64,000 bases of DNA. Origin: Pseudoxanthomonas sp. J31 (GTDB taxonomy: Bacteria; Pseudomonadota; Gammaproteobacteria; Xanthomonadales; Xanthomonadaceae). The notes beneath the pieces were generated by a model, which ran no database searches, was not told the DNA's origin, and was given only the letters and a program-made list of their open reading frames with translations. The stretch covers positions 1 to 64,000 of the forward strand of contig NZ_AZNZ01000009.1 of NCBI RefSeq assembly GCF_000510725.1. The letters are read 5' to 3'. Of this stretch, positions 52,993-64,000 are shown piece by piece. How positions within the stretch are numbered: position 1 is the first letter of the stretch; each line of letters opens with the position of its first letter. The translations under genes and the position numbers were made by a program.

Positions 52993-54264
52993 ATGATCCG
53001 CGACACCTCTGCCCAGGACCGTCCCCTCTCCCACACCGGCCGCGCCGCGGCCCTGCGCCGCTGGCTGCCGGCGGGCGCCGGCGCCCTGGTCCTGCTCGCG
53101 CTCGGCGGCTGGGTGGTTTCCGGCTGGAGCGCCGGCTCCCGTTCCTATGATGCCTCGCGCATCCGCATCGCCGAGGTCAAGCGCGGCGACCTGGTCCGCG
53201 ACCTGTCGGCCGACGGCAAAGTGATCACCGCCAACAGCCCGGTGCTGTACGCGGTGGCCGGCGGCACCGTGTCGCTGAAGGTGGTGGCCGGCGACGTGGT
53301 CGAGAAGGGCCAGGTGCTGGCGGTGATCGACAGCCCCGAGCTGCGCAGCCGCCTGGCCCAGGAGGAATCCACCCTGGCCGGCATGGAGGCCGAGGCCAGC
53401 CGCGCCCAGCTGGACGCGCGCATCGCCAGCCTCAACGCGAGCAAGGCGCGCGACCAGGCGCAGATCGACCATGTCGCCGCCCAGCGCGACCTGGAGCGCT
53501 ACGAGCGCGCCCATGCCGGCGGTGCGGTGTCCAACAACGAGCTGGCCCGCGCGCAGGACGAGCTGGAAAAGGCGCGCATCGGCCTGGAGGCGGCGCGCAG
53601 CGACGCCCGCCTGCAGGAACAGGCCGCGGCCCTGGACGCACGCAACAAGCGCCTGCTGGCCGACCGCCAGAAGGCGGTGGTGGCCGAGCTGCAGCGCCAG
53701 GTCGAGCTGCTGACCGTGCGCGCCCCGTTCGACGGCCAGGTCGGCCAGGTGCAGGTCGCGCAGGGCACCAACGTGGCGATCAACGCGCCGATCCTGAGCG
53801 TGGTGGACCTGAGCGAGTTCGAGGTCGAGATCCGGGTGCCGGAGAGCTTCGCCCGCGACCTGGGCATCGGCGTGCCGGCGCAGGTCACCAGCCAGGGCAA
53901 GCCGTGGCCGGCCAAGGTTTCGGCGGTGTCGCCGGAGGTGGTCAACGGCGAGGTCACCGCGCGCCTGCGCTTCGACGAGGGCCAGCAGCCGCCGGGCCTG
54001 CGCCAGAACCAGCGCCTGTCGGTGCGGATCGTGCTGGACACCCGCGAGGACGTGCTGATGGTCGAGCGCGGCCCGTTCCTGGAGCAGGGCGGCGGCGGCT
54101 ACGCCTGGGTGGTCAACGGCCGCAGCGCCGAACGCCGCCCGGTGCAGACCGGCGTCAGCAGCCTGGGCTACGTGGAGATCGTCTCCGGCGCCAGGGAAGG
54201 CGACCGCATCGTGGTCTCCGGCGCCGACCAGTTCGGCGATGCCGAGAAAGTAGCCATCCGTTGA
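52993..54264 (+). CDS. Periplasmic adaptor (HlyD/MacA-type) of ABC efflux system
   Basis: The 423-residue membrane-fusion protein has one N-terminal membrane segment (about 29-47), a lipoyl-like half (SADGKVITANSPVLYAVAGGTVSLKVVAGDVVEKGQVLAVIDSPEL), a long alpha-hairpin coiled coil (about 120-240), the second lipoyl half (LLTVRAPFDGQVGQVQVAQGTNV) and beta-barrel and membrane-proximal domains. It links an inner-membrane ABC exporter to an outer-membrane channel. ATG 52993 lies 26 bases after the predicted sigma-54 start point. It is the first gene of a six-gene operon; no outer-membrane channel gene is present. Confidence 0.9.
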   Translation: MIRDTSAQDRPLSHTGRAAALRRWLPAGAGALVLLALGGWVVSGWSAGSRSYDASRIRIAEVKRGDLVRDLSADGKVITANSPVLYAVAGGTVSLKVVAGDVVEKGQVLAVIDSPELRSRLAQEESTLAGMEAEASRAQLDARIASLNASKARDQAQIDHVAAQRDLERYERAHAGGAVSNNELARAQDELEKARIGLEAARSDARLQEQAAALDARNKRLLADRQKAVVAELQRQVELLTVRAPFDGQVGQVQVAQGTNVAINAPILSVVDLSEFEVEIRVPESFARDLGIGVPAQVTSQGKPWPAKVSAVSPEVVNGEVTARLRFDEGQQPPGLRQNQRLSVRIVLDTREDVLMVERGPFLEQGGGGYAWVVNGRSAERRPVQTGVSSLGYVEIVSGAREGDRIVVSGADQFGDAEKVAIR

Positions 54265-54419
54265 TGGCCGGTGATCCGTCATTGGTGACGGGTGATTCGA
54301 AGGGGCGCAGGCAATGGCGCAACCCGGTCACCAGCCAACCCGGGCCACCAATCGAATCACCAGTCGAACCACCAATCACCAATCACCAATCACCAATCAC
54401 CAGTCACGAGGACAACGCC
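54265..54419 (+). repeat. Intergenic repeat region with ACCAATC heptads and inverted arms
   Basis: Between the adaptor and ATPase genes lie GGTGATTCGA (54290-54299) and its perfect complement TCGAATCACC (54352-54361), forming a long-range stem. These are followed by three copies of ACCAATC and one of ACCAGTC in tandem (54371-54398). The heptads are the complement of the GATTGGT/GATTCGG family at 38162-38196. The ribosome site GAGGA of the ATPase gene follows directly. Confidence 0.75.
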
Positions 54420-55130
<711 letters not shown>

Positions 55131-55140
55131 GGAGACCGCC

Positions 55141-56442
55141 ATGTTCGCCTACTACTTCAACCTGGCCCTGCGCAGCTTCCGCCGCGACCGGGCGCTGACC
55201 GCGCTGATGGTGCTGGCGGTCGCCCTGGGCATCGGCGCGTGCATGACCACCCTGACCGTGTTCCGGGTGCTGTCCGGCGACCCGATCCCGTCCAAGAGCG
55301 ACCGGCTGTTCTACGTGCAGCTGGACGCGGCCAGCCGCGACGGCTACACCCCCGGCGAGGAGCCCAACGACCAGCTGACCCGCTACGACGCCGAAGCCCT
55401 GCTGCGGGAGAAGCGCGCGCCGCGCCAGGCGCTGACCACCGGCGGCTTCGTCAAGATCACGCCCGAGCGCAGCGGCCAGGCGCCGTTCACCAGCGCCGCG
55501 CGCTTCGCCAGCGCCGACTTCTTCCCGATGTTCGAGGTGCCGATGCTGTACGGCAGCGGCTGGAGCAGCGGCGACGACGACGCCCGCGCGCGCGTGGTGG
55601 TGCTGGGCAAGGAGACCAACGAGCGCCTGTTCGGCGGCGGCAACAGCGTCGGCCAGCGGGTGCTGCTGGACCGCACCGAGTTCACCGTGGTCGGCGTGGT
55701 CGACCAGTGGCGCCCGACCCCGCGCTTCTACGACCTGACCAACGACCGCTTCGCCGAGACCGAGGGCGTGTTCCTGCCCTTCTCCACCTCGCGCGACCTC
55801 AACCTGGACCGCCAGGGCAACATCGACTGCTGGGGCGACACCGGCGGCGACTCCACCGGCCCCAACGCCCCCTGCGCCTGGATGCAGTACTGGGTGGAGC
55901 TGGAGTCCCCGGCGCAGGCCGCCGCCTACCGCGACTACCTGGTCAATTACTCCGACCAGCAGCGCGCGGCCGGGCGCTTCGAGCGGCCGACCAACGTGCG
56001 CCTGCGCAACGTGATGGAGCTGCTGGAGTACAACCGGGTCGTGCCGCAGGACGTGGTGATGCAGCTGTGGCTGGGCTTCGGCTTCCTGCTGGTGTGCCTG
56101 GTCAACACCATCGGCCTGCTCCTGGCCAAGTTCCTGCGGCGCGGCAGCGAGATCGGCGTGCGCCGCGCCCTGGGCGCCTCGCGCGGGGCGATCTTCGCCC
56201 AGTGCCTGGTCGAGGCCGGCACCGTGGGCCTGTTCGGCGGCGTGCTGGGCCTGGGCCTGGCCATGCTTGGGCTGTGGGGCGTGCGCCAGCAGCCGGCCAG
56301 CTACGCCAACCTCGCCCACCTGGACGGCTGGATGCTGCTGCTCACCTTCGTGCTGGCGGTCGCCTCCAGCGTGCTGGCCGGCGTGGTGCCCGCCTGGCGC
56401 GCGATGCAGGTCGCCCCGGCGATCCAGCTCAAGTCCCAGTAA
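55141..56442 (+). CDS. FtsX/MacB-type ABC permease, first subunit
   Basis: The 433-residue protein has one N-terminal membrane segment (about 18-38), a large periplasmic MacB-like domain (about 45-300) and three C-terminal membrane segments (about 308-330, 355-375 and 395-418) with EIGVRRALGASRGAIFAQCLVEA, the FtsX signature coupling helix. Such permeases work by mechanotransmission rather than by a classical channel. It begins ten bases after the ATPase stop. It differs from its downstream partner in the periplasmic domain, so the complex is probably a heterodimer. Confidence 0.92.
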   Translation: MFAYYFNLALRSFRRDRALTALMVLAVALGIGACMTTLTVFRVLSGDPIPSKSDRLFYVQLDAASRDGYTPGEEPNDQLTRYDAEALLREKRAPRQALTTGGFVKITPERSGQAPFTSAARFASADFFPMFEVPMLYGSGWSSGDDDARARVVVLGKETNERLFGGGNSVGQRVLLDRTEFTVVGVVDQWRPTPRFYDLTNDRFAETEGVFLPFSTSRDLNLDRQGNIDCWGDTGGDSTGPNAPCAWMQYWVELESPAQAAAYRDYLVNYSDQQRAAGRFERPTNVRLRNVMELLEYNRVVPQDVVMQLWLGFGFLLVCLVNTIGLLLAKFLRRGSEIGVRRALGASRGAIFAQCLVEAGTVGLFGGVLGLGLAMLGLWGVRQQPASYANLAHLDGWMLLLTFVLAVASSVLAGVVPAWRAMQVAPAIQLKSQ

Positions 56443-56490
56443 CCCCCACTTCCACGACGGAAGGCCGCGCGGCCTCCCCGGAGACAGACC

Positions 56491-57726
56491 ATGGAAATCC
56501 GTCCCATCCTGTCCACCCTGCGCCGGCACAAGACCGCCGCCGCGCTGATCGTGGTGGAGATCGCCCTGACCTGCGCGATCATCTGCAACTCGCTGTTCAT
56601 GATCAACGACCGCATCCGCCAGGTGTTCGAGGTCAGCGGCCTGGCCGAGGACGAGCTGGTGCGGCTGCAGATCGTCAGCATCGGCGACGACCCCTCCCAG
56701 CAGGCCCGCACCCGCACCGACCTGGCCGCGCTGCGCGCCATCCCCGGGGTCAAGGACGCCACGGTGATCAACCAGGTGCCCTACGGCTGGTCGTCCTGGA
56801 ACAGCGGCGTGCGCCTGAAGCGGGAAGACCAGCGGCCGATGCTCAACGCCACCACCTACCTGGCCGAGGACCAGTTCATGGAGACCCTGGGCCTGAAGCT
56901 CGTGGCCGGCCGCGACTTCAACGCCGACGAGTACCGCGAGGCGGTGGACCTGCTGGACCGCGGCGCCGTCGACGACACCGTCCCGGTCGCGATCATCACC
57001 CGCGCCCTGGCCGAGCGCCTGTTCCCGGGCCAGGACCCGATCGGCAAGGAGTTCTATTCCTGGTCCGAATCCCCGACCCGCGTGATCGGCGTGCTCGAGC
57101 ACCTGGTGCGGCCCAACACCATGGGCGGCCCCACCGGCCGCGAGTACTCGATCGTCTTCCCGCTGCGCCCGCACTACAACCTCGCCGGCAACTACCTGGT
57201 GCGCACCTCGCCCGAGCGCCGCGCCGAGGTGCTGGAGGCGGCCAAGAAGGTCCTGCGCGACGGCGGCAACGACCGCATCCTGCTGGAGGAGAACAGCCGC
57301 ACCCTGGAGGAGATGCGCCGCGACTTCCACAGCGGCCCGCGCTCGATGGCCTGGCTGCTGGGCACGGTGTGCGTGGCCCTGCTGCTGATCACCGCGCTGG
57401 GCATCATCGGCCTGGCCAGCTTCTGGGTGCAGCAGCGCACCAAGCAGATCGGCATCCGCCGCGCGCTTGGCGCCACCCGCGGCCAGGTGCTGCGCTACTT
57501 CCAGACCGAGAACTTCCTGCTGGCCAGCATCGGCATCGCCCTGGGCATGCTGCTGGCGTTCGCGATCAACCAGGTGCTGATGGGTAAGTACGACCTGGCG
57601 CGGCTGCCGCTGTACTACCTGCCGGTGGGCGCGCTGCTGCTTTGGGGCCTGGGCCAGCTGGCGGTGTACGCGCCGGCGAAGCGCGCGGCCTCGATCCCGC
57701 CGGCCACCGCCACCCGCAGCGTCTGA
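56491..57726 (+). CDS. FtsX/MacB-type ABC permease, second subunit
   Basis: The 411-residue protein has the same topology as the first permease: one N-terminal membrane segment (about 16-38), a periplasmic domain with VSGLAEDELVRLQIVSIGDD and TTYLAEDQFMETLGLKLVAGRDF, and three C-terminal segments with KQIGIRRALGATRGQVLRYFQTEN as coupling helix. Sequence identity with the first permease is low outside the C-terminal part. It is encoded 48 bases downstream of it. Substrate unknown; antimicrobial peptides, lipids or signal molecules are all possible for this family. Confidence 0.92.
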   Translation: MEIRPILSTLRRHKTAAALIVVEIALTCAIICNSLFMINDRIRQVFEVSGLAEDELVRLQIVSIGDDPSQQARTRTDLAALRAIPGVKDATVINQVPYGWSSWNSGVRLKREDQRPMLNATTYLAEDQFMETLGLKLVAGRDFNADEYREAVDLLDRGAVDDTVPVAIITRALAERLFPGQDPIGKEFYSWSESPTRVIGVLEHLVRPNTMGGPTGREYSIVFPLRPHYNLAGNYLVRTSPERRAEVLEAAKKVLRDGGNDRILLEENSRTLEEMRRDFHSGPRSMAWLLGTVCVALLLITALGIIGLASFWVQQRTKQIGIRRALGATRGQVLRYFQTENFLLASIGIALGMLLAFAINQVLMGKYDLARLPLYYLPVGALLLWGLGQLAVYAPAKRAASIPPATATRSV

Positions 57727-57799
57727 TTCCCGACCGGCGGCCCTCCACCGGGGCCTCCGGCGGGCGCTACGATCGGCGCTTTCCCTCCCGCCCTCCTCC

Positions 57800-59137
<1,338 letters not shown>

Positions 59138-59142
59138 TCCGG

Positions 59143-60483
59143 ATGGTCCGCCGCACCCTCACCCTGCACCTGTTCCTGCGCCTGCTGCCGGTGCTGGCGC
59201 TGGCCGCCGCCCTGCCCTGGACCGCGGCCTACTGGATCGACCACGGCTGGGTCCTGGCCAGCGTGTCGGTGGTCGTGCTGCTGGGGCTGATGTGGCTGAG
59301 CCTTTACCGCGCCCTGTCCCCGCTGCGGGCGCTGTTCCGCGCCCTGTCCGGCAGCGTCAACACCTACCGCGACGGCGAGTTCAACTTCGGCGTGCACTGG
59401 AGCAGCCGCGACGAGGTCGGCAACCTGGTGCGTGCCCACCGCGAGCTGGGCGAGGTCCTGCGCCGCCAGCGCCAGGACCTGGTGCAGCGCGAACTGCTGC
59501 TGGACACCATGGTCCAGAACACCCCGGTGGCGATGCTGCTGTGGGCCGACGGCGGCGACGGCGTGGCCCGGGTGGTCTACGCCAACCTGGCCGCGCGCAA
59601 GCTGCTCAACGACGGCCGCAAGCTGGAAGGACAGCGCCTGGAGAGCGTGCTCGAGGGGCTGCCGGCGGAGCTGCGCGAGGCGGTGGCGCGCGGCGGCGAC
59701 AGCCTGTTCGGGGTCAGCCCGGAAGGCGCGGAGGACGACGCCGGGGAAGAGGTCTACCACCTCTCGCGCCGCCGCTTCACCCTCAATGGCCGCCACCACG
59801 AACTGCTGCTGCTGCGCCTGCTCACCCCCGAACTGCGCCGCCAGGAGGTGCAGACCTGGAAGAAGGTGATCCGGGTGATCAGCCACGAGCTCAACAACTC
59901 GCTGGCGCCGATCGCCTCGTTGGCCCACTCCGGCGCCGAGCTGGTGCGGCGCGGCCGCCACGAGCGCCTGGCCGAGGTGTTCTCCACCATCGAGGACCGT
60001 GCCCGCCACCTGGAGGGCTTCATCCGTGGCTACGCGCGCTTCGCCAAGCTGCCGCAGCCGCAGCTGCAGGCGGTGGACTGGGAGGACTTCCTGGCGCGGC
60101 TGCAGCGCCAGATCGGTTTCGAGCTGGACGGCATGGCCGCCGACCTGCGCGCGCGGGTGGATCCGGCGCAGATGGAGCAGGCCCTGCTCAACCTGCTGAA
60201 GAACGCGCACGAGGCCGGCGAGGAAGCCGGCAACACCCAGGTCCAGGTGCGCCTGCGCCGGTTGCCGGGCTGGACCCGGCTGGAAGTGCTGGACCGCGGC
60301 CCGGGCATGAACGAGGCGGTGCTGCAGAACGCGCTGCTGCCGTTCTACTCGACCAAGCGCAACGGCACCGGCCTGGGCCTGGCCCTGACCCGCGAGATCG
60401 TCGAGGCCCACGGCGGCCGCCTGTCGCTGCAGAACCGCGCCGACGGCGGCCTGTGCGTGGCGGTGATGCTGCCGGAGCAGTGA
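59143..60483 (+). CDS. Sensor histidine kinase (NtrB/NtrY-like)
   Basis: The 446-residue protein has two membrane segments (about 9-30 and 37-55) with almost no periplasmic loop between them, a HAMP-like segment (about 60-110), a PAS-like domain (about 115-225), the HisKA box ISHELNNSLAP with H248, and the ATP-binding motifs NLLKNAHEAG, DRGPGMNEAVLQNALLPFYSTK and GTGLGLALTREI. Because the periplasmic loop is tiny, it likely senses the membrane or a cytoplasmic cue. It is paired with the sigma-54 activator five bases upstream. Confidence 0.93.
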   Translation: MVRRTLTLHLFLRLLPVLALAAALPWTAAYWIDHGWVLASVSVVVLLGLMWLSLYRALSPLRALFRALSGSVNTYRDGEFNFGVHWSSRDEVGNLVRAHRELGEVLRRQRQDLVQRELLLDTMVQNTPVAMLLWADGGDGVARVVYANLAARKLLNDGRKLEGQRLESVLEGLPAELREAVARGGDSLFGVSPEGAEDDAGEEVYHLSRRRFTLNGRHHELLLLRLLTPELRRQEVQTWKKVIRVISHELNNSLAPIASLAHSGAELVRRGRHERLAEVFSTIEDRARHLEGFIRGYARFAKLPQPQLQAVDWEDFLARLQRQIGFELDGMAADLRARVDPAQMEQALLNLLKNAHEAGEEAGNTQVQVRLRRLPGWTRLEVLDRGPGMNEAVLQNALLPFYSTKRNGTGLGLALTREIVEAHGGRLSLQNRADGGLCVAVMLPEQ

Positions 60484-60531
60484 GGGCGCGGCCCCGGATG
60501 CGGCTTCCGGCCGTGCCGCCGCGCCCCTGGA

Positions 60532-60560
60532 CCGTGGCGAGGCCCGGGCCGTCGCCACGG
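60532..60560. terminator. Inverted repeat between convergent kinase gene and glmU
   Basis: CCGTGGCGA (60532-60540) pairs perfectly with TCGCCACGG (60552-60560) in the 102-base gap between two convergent genes. No T tract; a bidirectional terminator is only inferred. Confidence 0.35.
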
Positions 60561-60585
60561 CCCGGCCACCTTGAAGCGCGATCCT

Positions 60586-61959
60586 CTACGCCTTCGGCTT
60601 CTTCACCGGGCGCTTCCAGCCTTCGACCGTGGTCTGGCGCGCGCGCGAGACGGTCAGGGCGTCGGCCGGGGCGTTGCGGGTGATCACCGAACCGGCGCCG
60701 ATCGTCGCGCCGGCGCCGATCTCCACCGGCGCCACCAGGGCCGAATTGGAGCCGATGAAGGCGCCGTCGCCGATCACCGTGGCCGACTTGTTCACCCCGT
60801 CGTAGTTGCAGGTGATGGTGCCGGCGCCGATGTTCACCCCCGCGCCCACCGTGGTGTCGCCCAGGTAGGTGAGGTGGTTGGCCTTGCTGCCCACGCCCAG
60901 CACCACCTTCTTGGTCTCCACGAAGTTGCCGATGCGCACGCCGTCGGCCAGCACCGTGCCCGGGCGCAGGCGCGCGAACGGGCCGATGTGCACGGCGCCC
61001 TCGGTGACCACGCCTTCCAGGTCGCAGTGCGCCAGCACCTCGGTGCCCGGGCCCAGGCGCACGTCCTTCAGGCGCACGAACGGACCGATGCGCACGCCGT
61101 CGCCCAGCTCGACCTCGCCCTCCAGCACCACGTCGACGTCGATCTCCACGTCGCGCCCCACCTTCACCGTGCCGCGCTGCTCGACCCGCGCCGGGTCCAG
61201 CAGGCGCGCGCCGGCCAGGCAAAGTTCGCGCGCGCGCCGCAGCTGGTAGGCGCGCTCCAGCTGCGCCAGCTGCCAGGGGTCGTTGGCGCCCTCGGCCTCG
61301 ATCGGATCCTCGACCAGCACGATCTCCGCCGGGTTGTACTCGGCCGCGGCCATGGCGAACACGTCGGTGAGGTAGTACTCGCCCTGCGCGTTCTCGTTGG
61401 ACAGCCGCGCCAGCCAGCGCTTCAGCGCGTCGGACTCGGCGGCGATGATGCCGGTGTTGACGATGCCGATGCGGCGCTCCTCGTCGCTGGCGTCGCGGTG
61501 CTCGACGATCTTCGCCACCCGCCCCTGCGGGTCGCGCACGATGCGGCCGTAGCCGGTCGGGTCGGCCGGCTCGGCCACCAGCACGCGCAGCAGGCCGTCG
61601 GCCTGCAGCAGGCGGCGCAGGGTGTCGGCCGAGGTCAGCGGCACGTCGCCGTACAGCACCAGCACGTCGGCCAGCTCGGGGATGCCGGGCATGGCCTGCT
61701 GCACGGCGTGGCCCGTGCCCAGCTGGCGGGCCTGCTCGGCCCAGGCCAGGTCGTCCTGGCCGGCGAAGGCCGCGCGCACCGCGTCGCCGCCGTGCCCGTA
61801 GACCACGTGGATGCCGGCCGGCTGCAGCCGGCGCGCGGTGTCGATCACGTGCGCCAGCATCGGCCGCCCGCCTACCGGCTGCAGCACCTTGGGCAGGGCC
61901 GATTTCATGCGCTTGCCCTCGCCGGCGGCGAGGATCACCACGTGCAGGGGCTGGGTCAT
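60586..61959 (-). CDS. glmU: Bifunctional GlmU: GlcNAc-1-P uridyltransferase / glucosamine-1-P acetyltransferase
   Basis: The 457-residue protein has an N-terminal nucleotidyltransferase ([20 protein letters not shown] near 8-27, [17 protein letters not shown]) and a C-terminal left-handed beta-helix acyltransferase of hexapeptide repeats ([54 protein letters not shown]). It makes UDP-N-acetylglucosamine for peptidoglycan and lipid A. ATG 61959 gives the normal length. TAGAAT on the minus strand at 61997-61992 may be its -10. It faces the gtrA-like gene head to head. Confidence 0.97.
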   Translation of the reverse strand: MTQPLHVVILAAGEGKRMKSALPKVLQPVGGRPMLAHVIDTARRLQPAGIHVVYGHGGDAVRAAFAGQDDLAWAEQARQLGTGHAVQQAMPGIPELADVLVLYGDVPLTSADTLRRLLQADGLLRVLVAEPADPTGYGRIVRDPQGRVAKIVEHRDASDEERRIGIVNTGIIAAESDALKRWLARLSNENAQGEYYLTDVFAMAAAEYNPAEIVLVEDPIEAEGANDPWQLAQLERAYQLRRARELCLAGARLLDPARVEQRGTVKVGRDVEIDVDVVLEGEVELGDGVRIGPFVRLKDVRLGPGTEVLAHCDLEGVVTEGAVHIGPFARLRPGTVLADGVRIGNFVETKKVVLGVGSKANHLTYLGDTTVGAGVNIGAGTITCNYDGVNKSATVIGDGAFIGSNSALVAPVEIGAGATIGAGSVITRNAPADALTVSRARQTTVEGWKRPVKKPKA

Positions 61960-61991
61960 GGAGCGGCGTCTACTGTGCGGAAAGGGCCATG

Positions 61992-61997
61992 ATTCTA
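61992..61997 (-). promoter_or_regulatory. Putative -10 element for glmU
   Basis: TAGAAT on the minus strand lies 33 bases before the glmU start. It is the same hexamer as found before glmS, metB, etfB and rhlE. No -35 was recognised. Confidence 0.4.
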
Positions 61998-62084
61998 TCC
62001 CTCGCGGCGCGGCGACCCCACGGTTCACGATCCGCGCAGGGCGCCGGTTTAGACTTCGCCCCGTCTCCAGCCTCCGGATCCGCC

Positions 62085-62474
62085 GTGCGAACGCTCCTCC
62101 TGCGCCAGGGCAGCCAGTACATCGCCTTCGGACTGCTGCAACTGGTGGTCGACTGGGCGGTGTTCGTGGCCGCCACCGCGCTGGGCCTGCATGCGGTGCC
62201 GGCCAACCTGCTGGGCCGCACCACCGGCGCCATGCTCGGCTTCTGGCTCAACGGCCGCTACACCTTCGCCGGCGGCGACGGCGCGCGCCTGGGCTGGCGC
62301 CGCTTCGGCCGCTTCGGCCTGCTGTGGATCACCATGACCATCGCCAGCACTCTGCTGGTCAACACGGTCGAGCAGCAGCTGGGCCTGCGCTGGGCGTGGA
62401 TGGCCAAGCCGGTGGTCGAGGGCGGCCTGGCGGTGGTGACCTTCTTCCTGCTGCGCCGGGTGGTGTACCGCTGA
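62085..62474 (+). CDS. GtrA-like membrane protein
   Basis: The 129-residue protein has four membrane segments and the GtrA pattern: [48 protein letters not shown] (the conserved N-x-RYTF motif) and [10 protein letters not shown] at the end. GtrA proteins are thought to flip polyprenyl-phosphate sugars across the inner membrane. GTG 62085 is preferred because the family alignment begins there; an in-frame ATG at 61989 adds 32 unconserved residues that would overlap the glmU promoter. It could serve the GT2/GT-C pair of the lps locus, but it is far from it in this window. Confidence 0.82.
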   Translation: MRTLLLRQGSQYIAFGLLQLVVDWAVFVAATALGLHAVPANLLGRTTGAMLGFWLNGRYTFAGGDGARLGWRRFGRFGLLWITMTIASTLLVNTVEQQLGLRWAWMAKPVVEGGLAVVTFFLLRRVVYR

Positions 62475-62481
62475 GGCGCCT

Positions 62482-63060
62482 CTAGCGCTGGAGGAAGTTG
62501 CGCAGCAGGGCGTGGCCGTGCTGGGTCAGGATCGACTCGGGGTGGAACTGCACGCCCTCCACCGGATGCTCGCGGTGGCGCAGGCCCATGATCTCCTCCA
62601 TCGAACCGTCCGGGTTCTCGGTCCAGGCGGTGATCTCCAGGCAGTCCGGCAGCGAATCCTTCTCCACCACCAGCGAGTGGTAGCGGGTGGCCTCGTAGCC
62701 GTCCGGCAGGCCGGCGAACACGCCCTTGCCCTGGTGCCGGATCGGCGAGGTCTTGCCGTGCATGATGTTGCCGGCGCGCACCACCTTGCCGCCGTAGGCC
62801 TGGCCGATGCTCTGGTGGCCCAGGCACACGCCCAGGATCGGGGTGGTCGCGCCCAGCTCTTCGATCACCTCCAGCGACACGCCCGCCTCGTTGGGCGTGC
62901 ACGGACCGGGCGAGATCACGATGCGCTCCGGCGCCAGCTTCCGGATCTGGTCGACGCTCATGGCGTCGTTGCGCACCACCTTCACCTCCGCCCCCAGCGC
63001 CTGCAGGTACTGCACGAGGTTGAAGGTGAAGCTGTCGTAGTTGTCGATCATCAACAGCAT
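62482..63060 (-). CDS. trpG: Anthranilate synthase glutamine amidotransferase component
   Basis: The 192-residue class I glutaminase has the full triad: C79 in [12 protein letters not shown]173 and E175 in [26 protein letters not shown] and [13 protein letters not shown] are typical of TrpG/PabA. It supplies ammonia to TrpE for anthranilate synthesis. It starts 10 bases after the end of trpE on the same strand, so it is TrpG, although this type can also serve PabB. It converges on the gtrA-like gene. Confidence 0.94.
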   Translation of the reverse strand: MLLMIDNYDSFTFNLVQYLQALGAEVKVVRNDAMSVDQIRKLAPERIVISPGPCTPNEAGVSLEVIEELGATTPILGVCLGHQSIGQAYGGKVVRAGNIMHGKTSPIRHQGKGVFAGLPDGYEATRYHSLVVEKDSLPDCLEITAWTENPDGSMEEIMGLRHREHPVEGVQFHPESILTQHGHALLRNFLQR

Positions 63061-63070
63061 GGTGGATTCC

Positions 63071-64000
63071 TCAGAGTCCCTGCGCCGCCTGCGCCACGGC
63101 GCGGAACAGCGCGCGGCCCTTGTTCATGGTCTCGTCCCACTCCTTCTGCGGGTCGGAGTCGTAGACGATGCCCGCGCCGGCCTGCACGTGCAGGCGGCCG
63201 TCCTTGATCACGGCGGTGCGGATGGCGATGGCGGTGTCGGCGTCGCCGTGCCAGCCGATGTAGCCGATGCTGCCGGCGTAGACGTTGCGCTTGATCGGCT
63301 CCAGCTCGCGGATCACTTCCAGGGCGCGGATCTTGGGCGCGCCGCTGACGGTGCCGGCCGGGAAGGTGGCGCGCAGCACGTCGGCGTAGCTCAGGCCCGG
63401 CAGCAGCCGGCCAGTGACCTCGCTGACGATGTGCATGACGTGGCTGTAGCGCTCGATCACGAAGCGCTCGCCGACCTCGACGCTGCCCGGCTCCGACACC
63501 CGGCCGACGTCGTTGCGGCCCAGGTCGATCAGCATCACGTGCTCGGCGCGCTCCTTGGGATCGGCCAGCAGCTCCTGTTCCAGGGCCAGGTCCTCCTCCG
63601 GCGTGCGCCCGCGCGGGCGGGTACCGGCGATCGGGCGCACGGTGACCTGCCCGCCCTGCAACCGCACCAGGATCTCCGGCGAGGAGCCGACCACCTGCAC
63701 CTCGCCGGTATCGAGGAAATACATGTACGGCGACGGGTTGAGCGCGCGCAGGGCGCGGTACACGTCCACCGGACGGGCGTTGAACGGCACGCTCAGGCGC
63801 TGGCTCAGCACCACCTGGAACACGTCGCCGGCGCGGATGTATTCCTTGGACTTCTCCACCGCCTCGATGAAGCCTTCGCGGGTGAAGCCGGAGACGAAGT
63901 GGCTCTCGTCCAGCACGTCGCGGCTGATCGGGGCCGGGTACTGGCCGGGTTGGCGCAGCTTGGCCACCAGCGCATCCAGCCGCTCCTGCGCGGCATCCCA
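63071..64000 (-). CDS. trpE: Anthranilate synthase component I (C-terminal part)
   Basis: The gene is cut by the right window edge; about 309 C-terminal residues are visible. They include the chorismate-binding domain: [91 protein letters not shown] and [21 protein letters not shown]. It converts chorismate to anthranilate, the first step of tryptophan synthesis, with TrpG. The N-terminal feedback-inhibition region lies outside the window. Confidence 0.95.
   Translation of the reverse strand, partial: WDAAQERLDALVAKLRQPGQYPAPISRDVLDESHFVSGFTREGFIEAVEKSKEYIRAGDVFQVVLSQRLSVPFNARPVDVYRALRALNPSPYMYFLDTGEVQVVGSSPEILVRLQGGQVTVRPIAGTRPRGRTPEEDLALEQELLADPKERAEHVMLIDLGRNDVGRVSEPGSVEVGERFVIERYSHVMHIVSEVTGRLLPGLSYADVLRATFPAGTVSGAPKIRALEVIRELEPIKRNVYAGSIGYIGWHGDADTAIAIRTAVIKDGRLHVQAGAGIVYDSDPQKEWDETMNKGRALFRAVAQAAQGL

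Overview
The window is a very GC-rich chromosomal stretch from a gammaproteobacterium, most likely of the Xanthomonas/Lysobacter group (Lysobacterales). The main evidence is synteny. An O-antigen (lps) gene block lies between etfA and the cystathionine gamma-synthase/lyase gene metB, which is the classic position of the hypervariable lps locus in Xanthomonas, and rmlB sits on the other side of etfB. FabA/FabB, PilU, TonB-dependent BtuB and the reverse-transsulfuration pair fit the same group. No mobile element, tRNA, rRNA or CRISPR array was seen.

Layout. 1-2.1 kb: 5' end of rmlB (-) and etfBA (+). 2.1-17.7 kb: the lps locus, all on the minus strand. It contains an LtaS-like alkaline-phosphatase-fold transferase with a small envelope protein; a lipoprotein / GT-C glycosyltransferase / GT2 module; a complete GDP-D-glycero-alpha-D-manno-heptose pathway (gmhA, hddA, gmhB, hddC); a 1421-residue methyltransferase-kinase-coiled-coil-GT2-GT4 protein; and the ABC exporter wzm/wzt. 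Nearly every junction from metB down to gmhB overlaps. 17.7-20.3 kb: metB and cbs. 20.5-23.6 kb: a YdcH-like protein, a candidate structured RNA, a DUF4398/OmpA-like pair and pilU. 23.7-30.8 kb: maiA-fahA (tyrosine catabolism), rhlE, queD, phasin, a quinone oxidoreductase, bioD and free methionine-R-sulfoxide reductase.

30.8-41.6 kb: cobalamin riboswitch with btuB, a DUF885 peptidase, dinB, fabAB, an M3 oligopeptidase and a Cds1-like PLP enzyme. 41.7-47.8 kb: an MksFEB (JetABC) SMC complex without the JetD nuclease. 47.9-50.7 kb: a second cobalamin riboswitch with metE. 50.8-62 kb: glmS and glmU flank a MacB-type tripartite exporter operon (adaptor, ATPase, two FtsX permeases). That operon also encodes its own sigma-54 activator and sensor kinase, and a strong -24/-12 promoter with upstream TGTCC/GGACA repeats precedes it. 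62-64 kb: a GtrA-like protein and trpG/trpE (trpE cut by the window end).

How the genes work together. The lps genes can make an activated heptose, assemble and probably cap a glycan, and export it through Wzm/Wzt. The Wzt C-terminal domain could read a cap added by the WbdD-like part of the giant protein. The two B12 riboswitches couple B12 uptake (btuB) and the B12-independent methionine synthase (metE) to the same ligand. The exporter operon looks like a self-contained RpoN-dependent envelope-stress or efflux circuit. All functions are inferred from sequence reading alone, with no database search.
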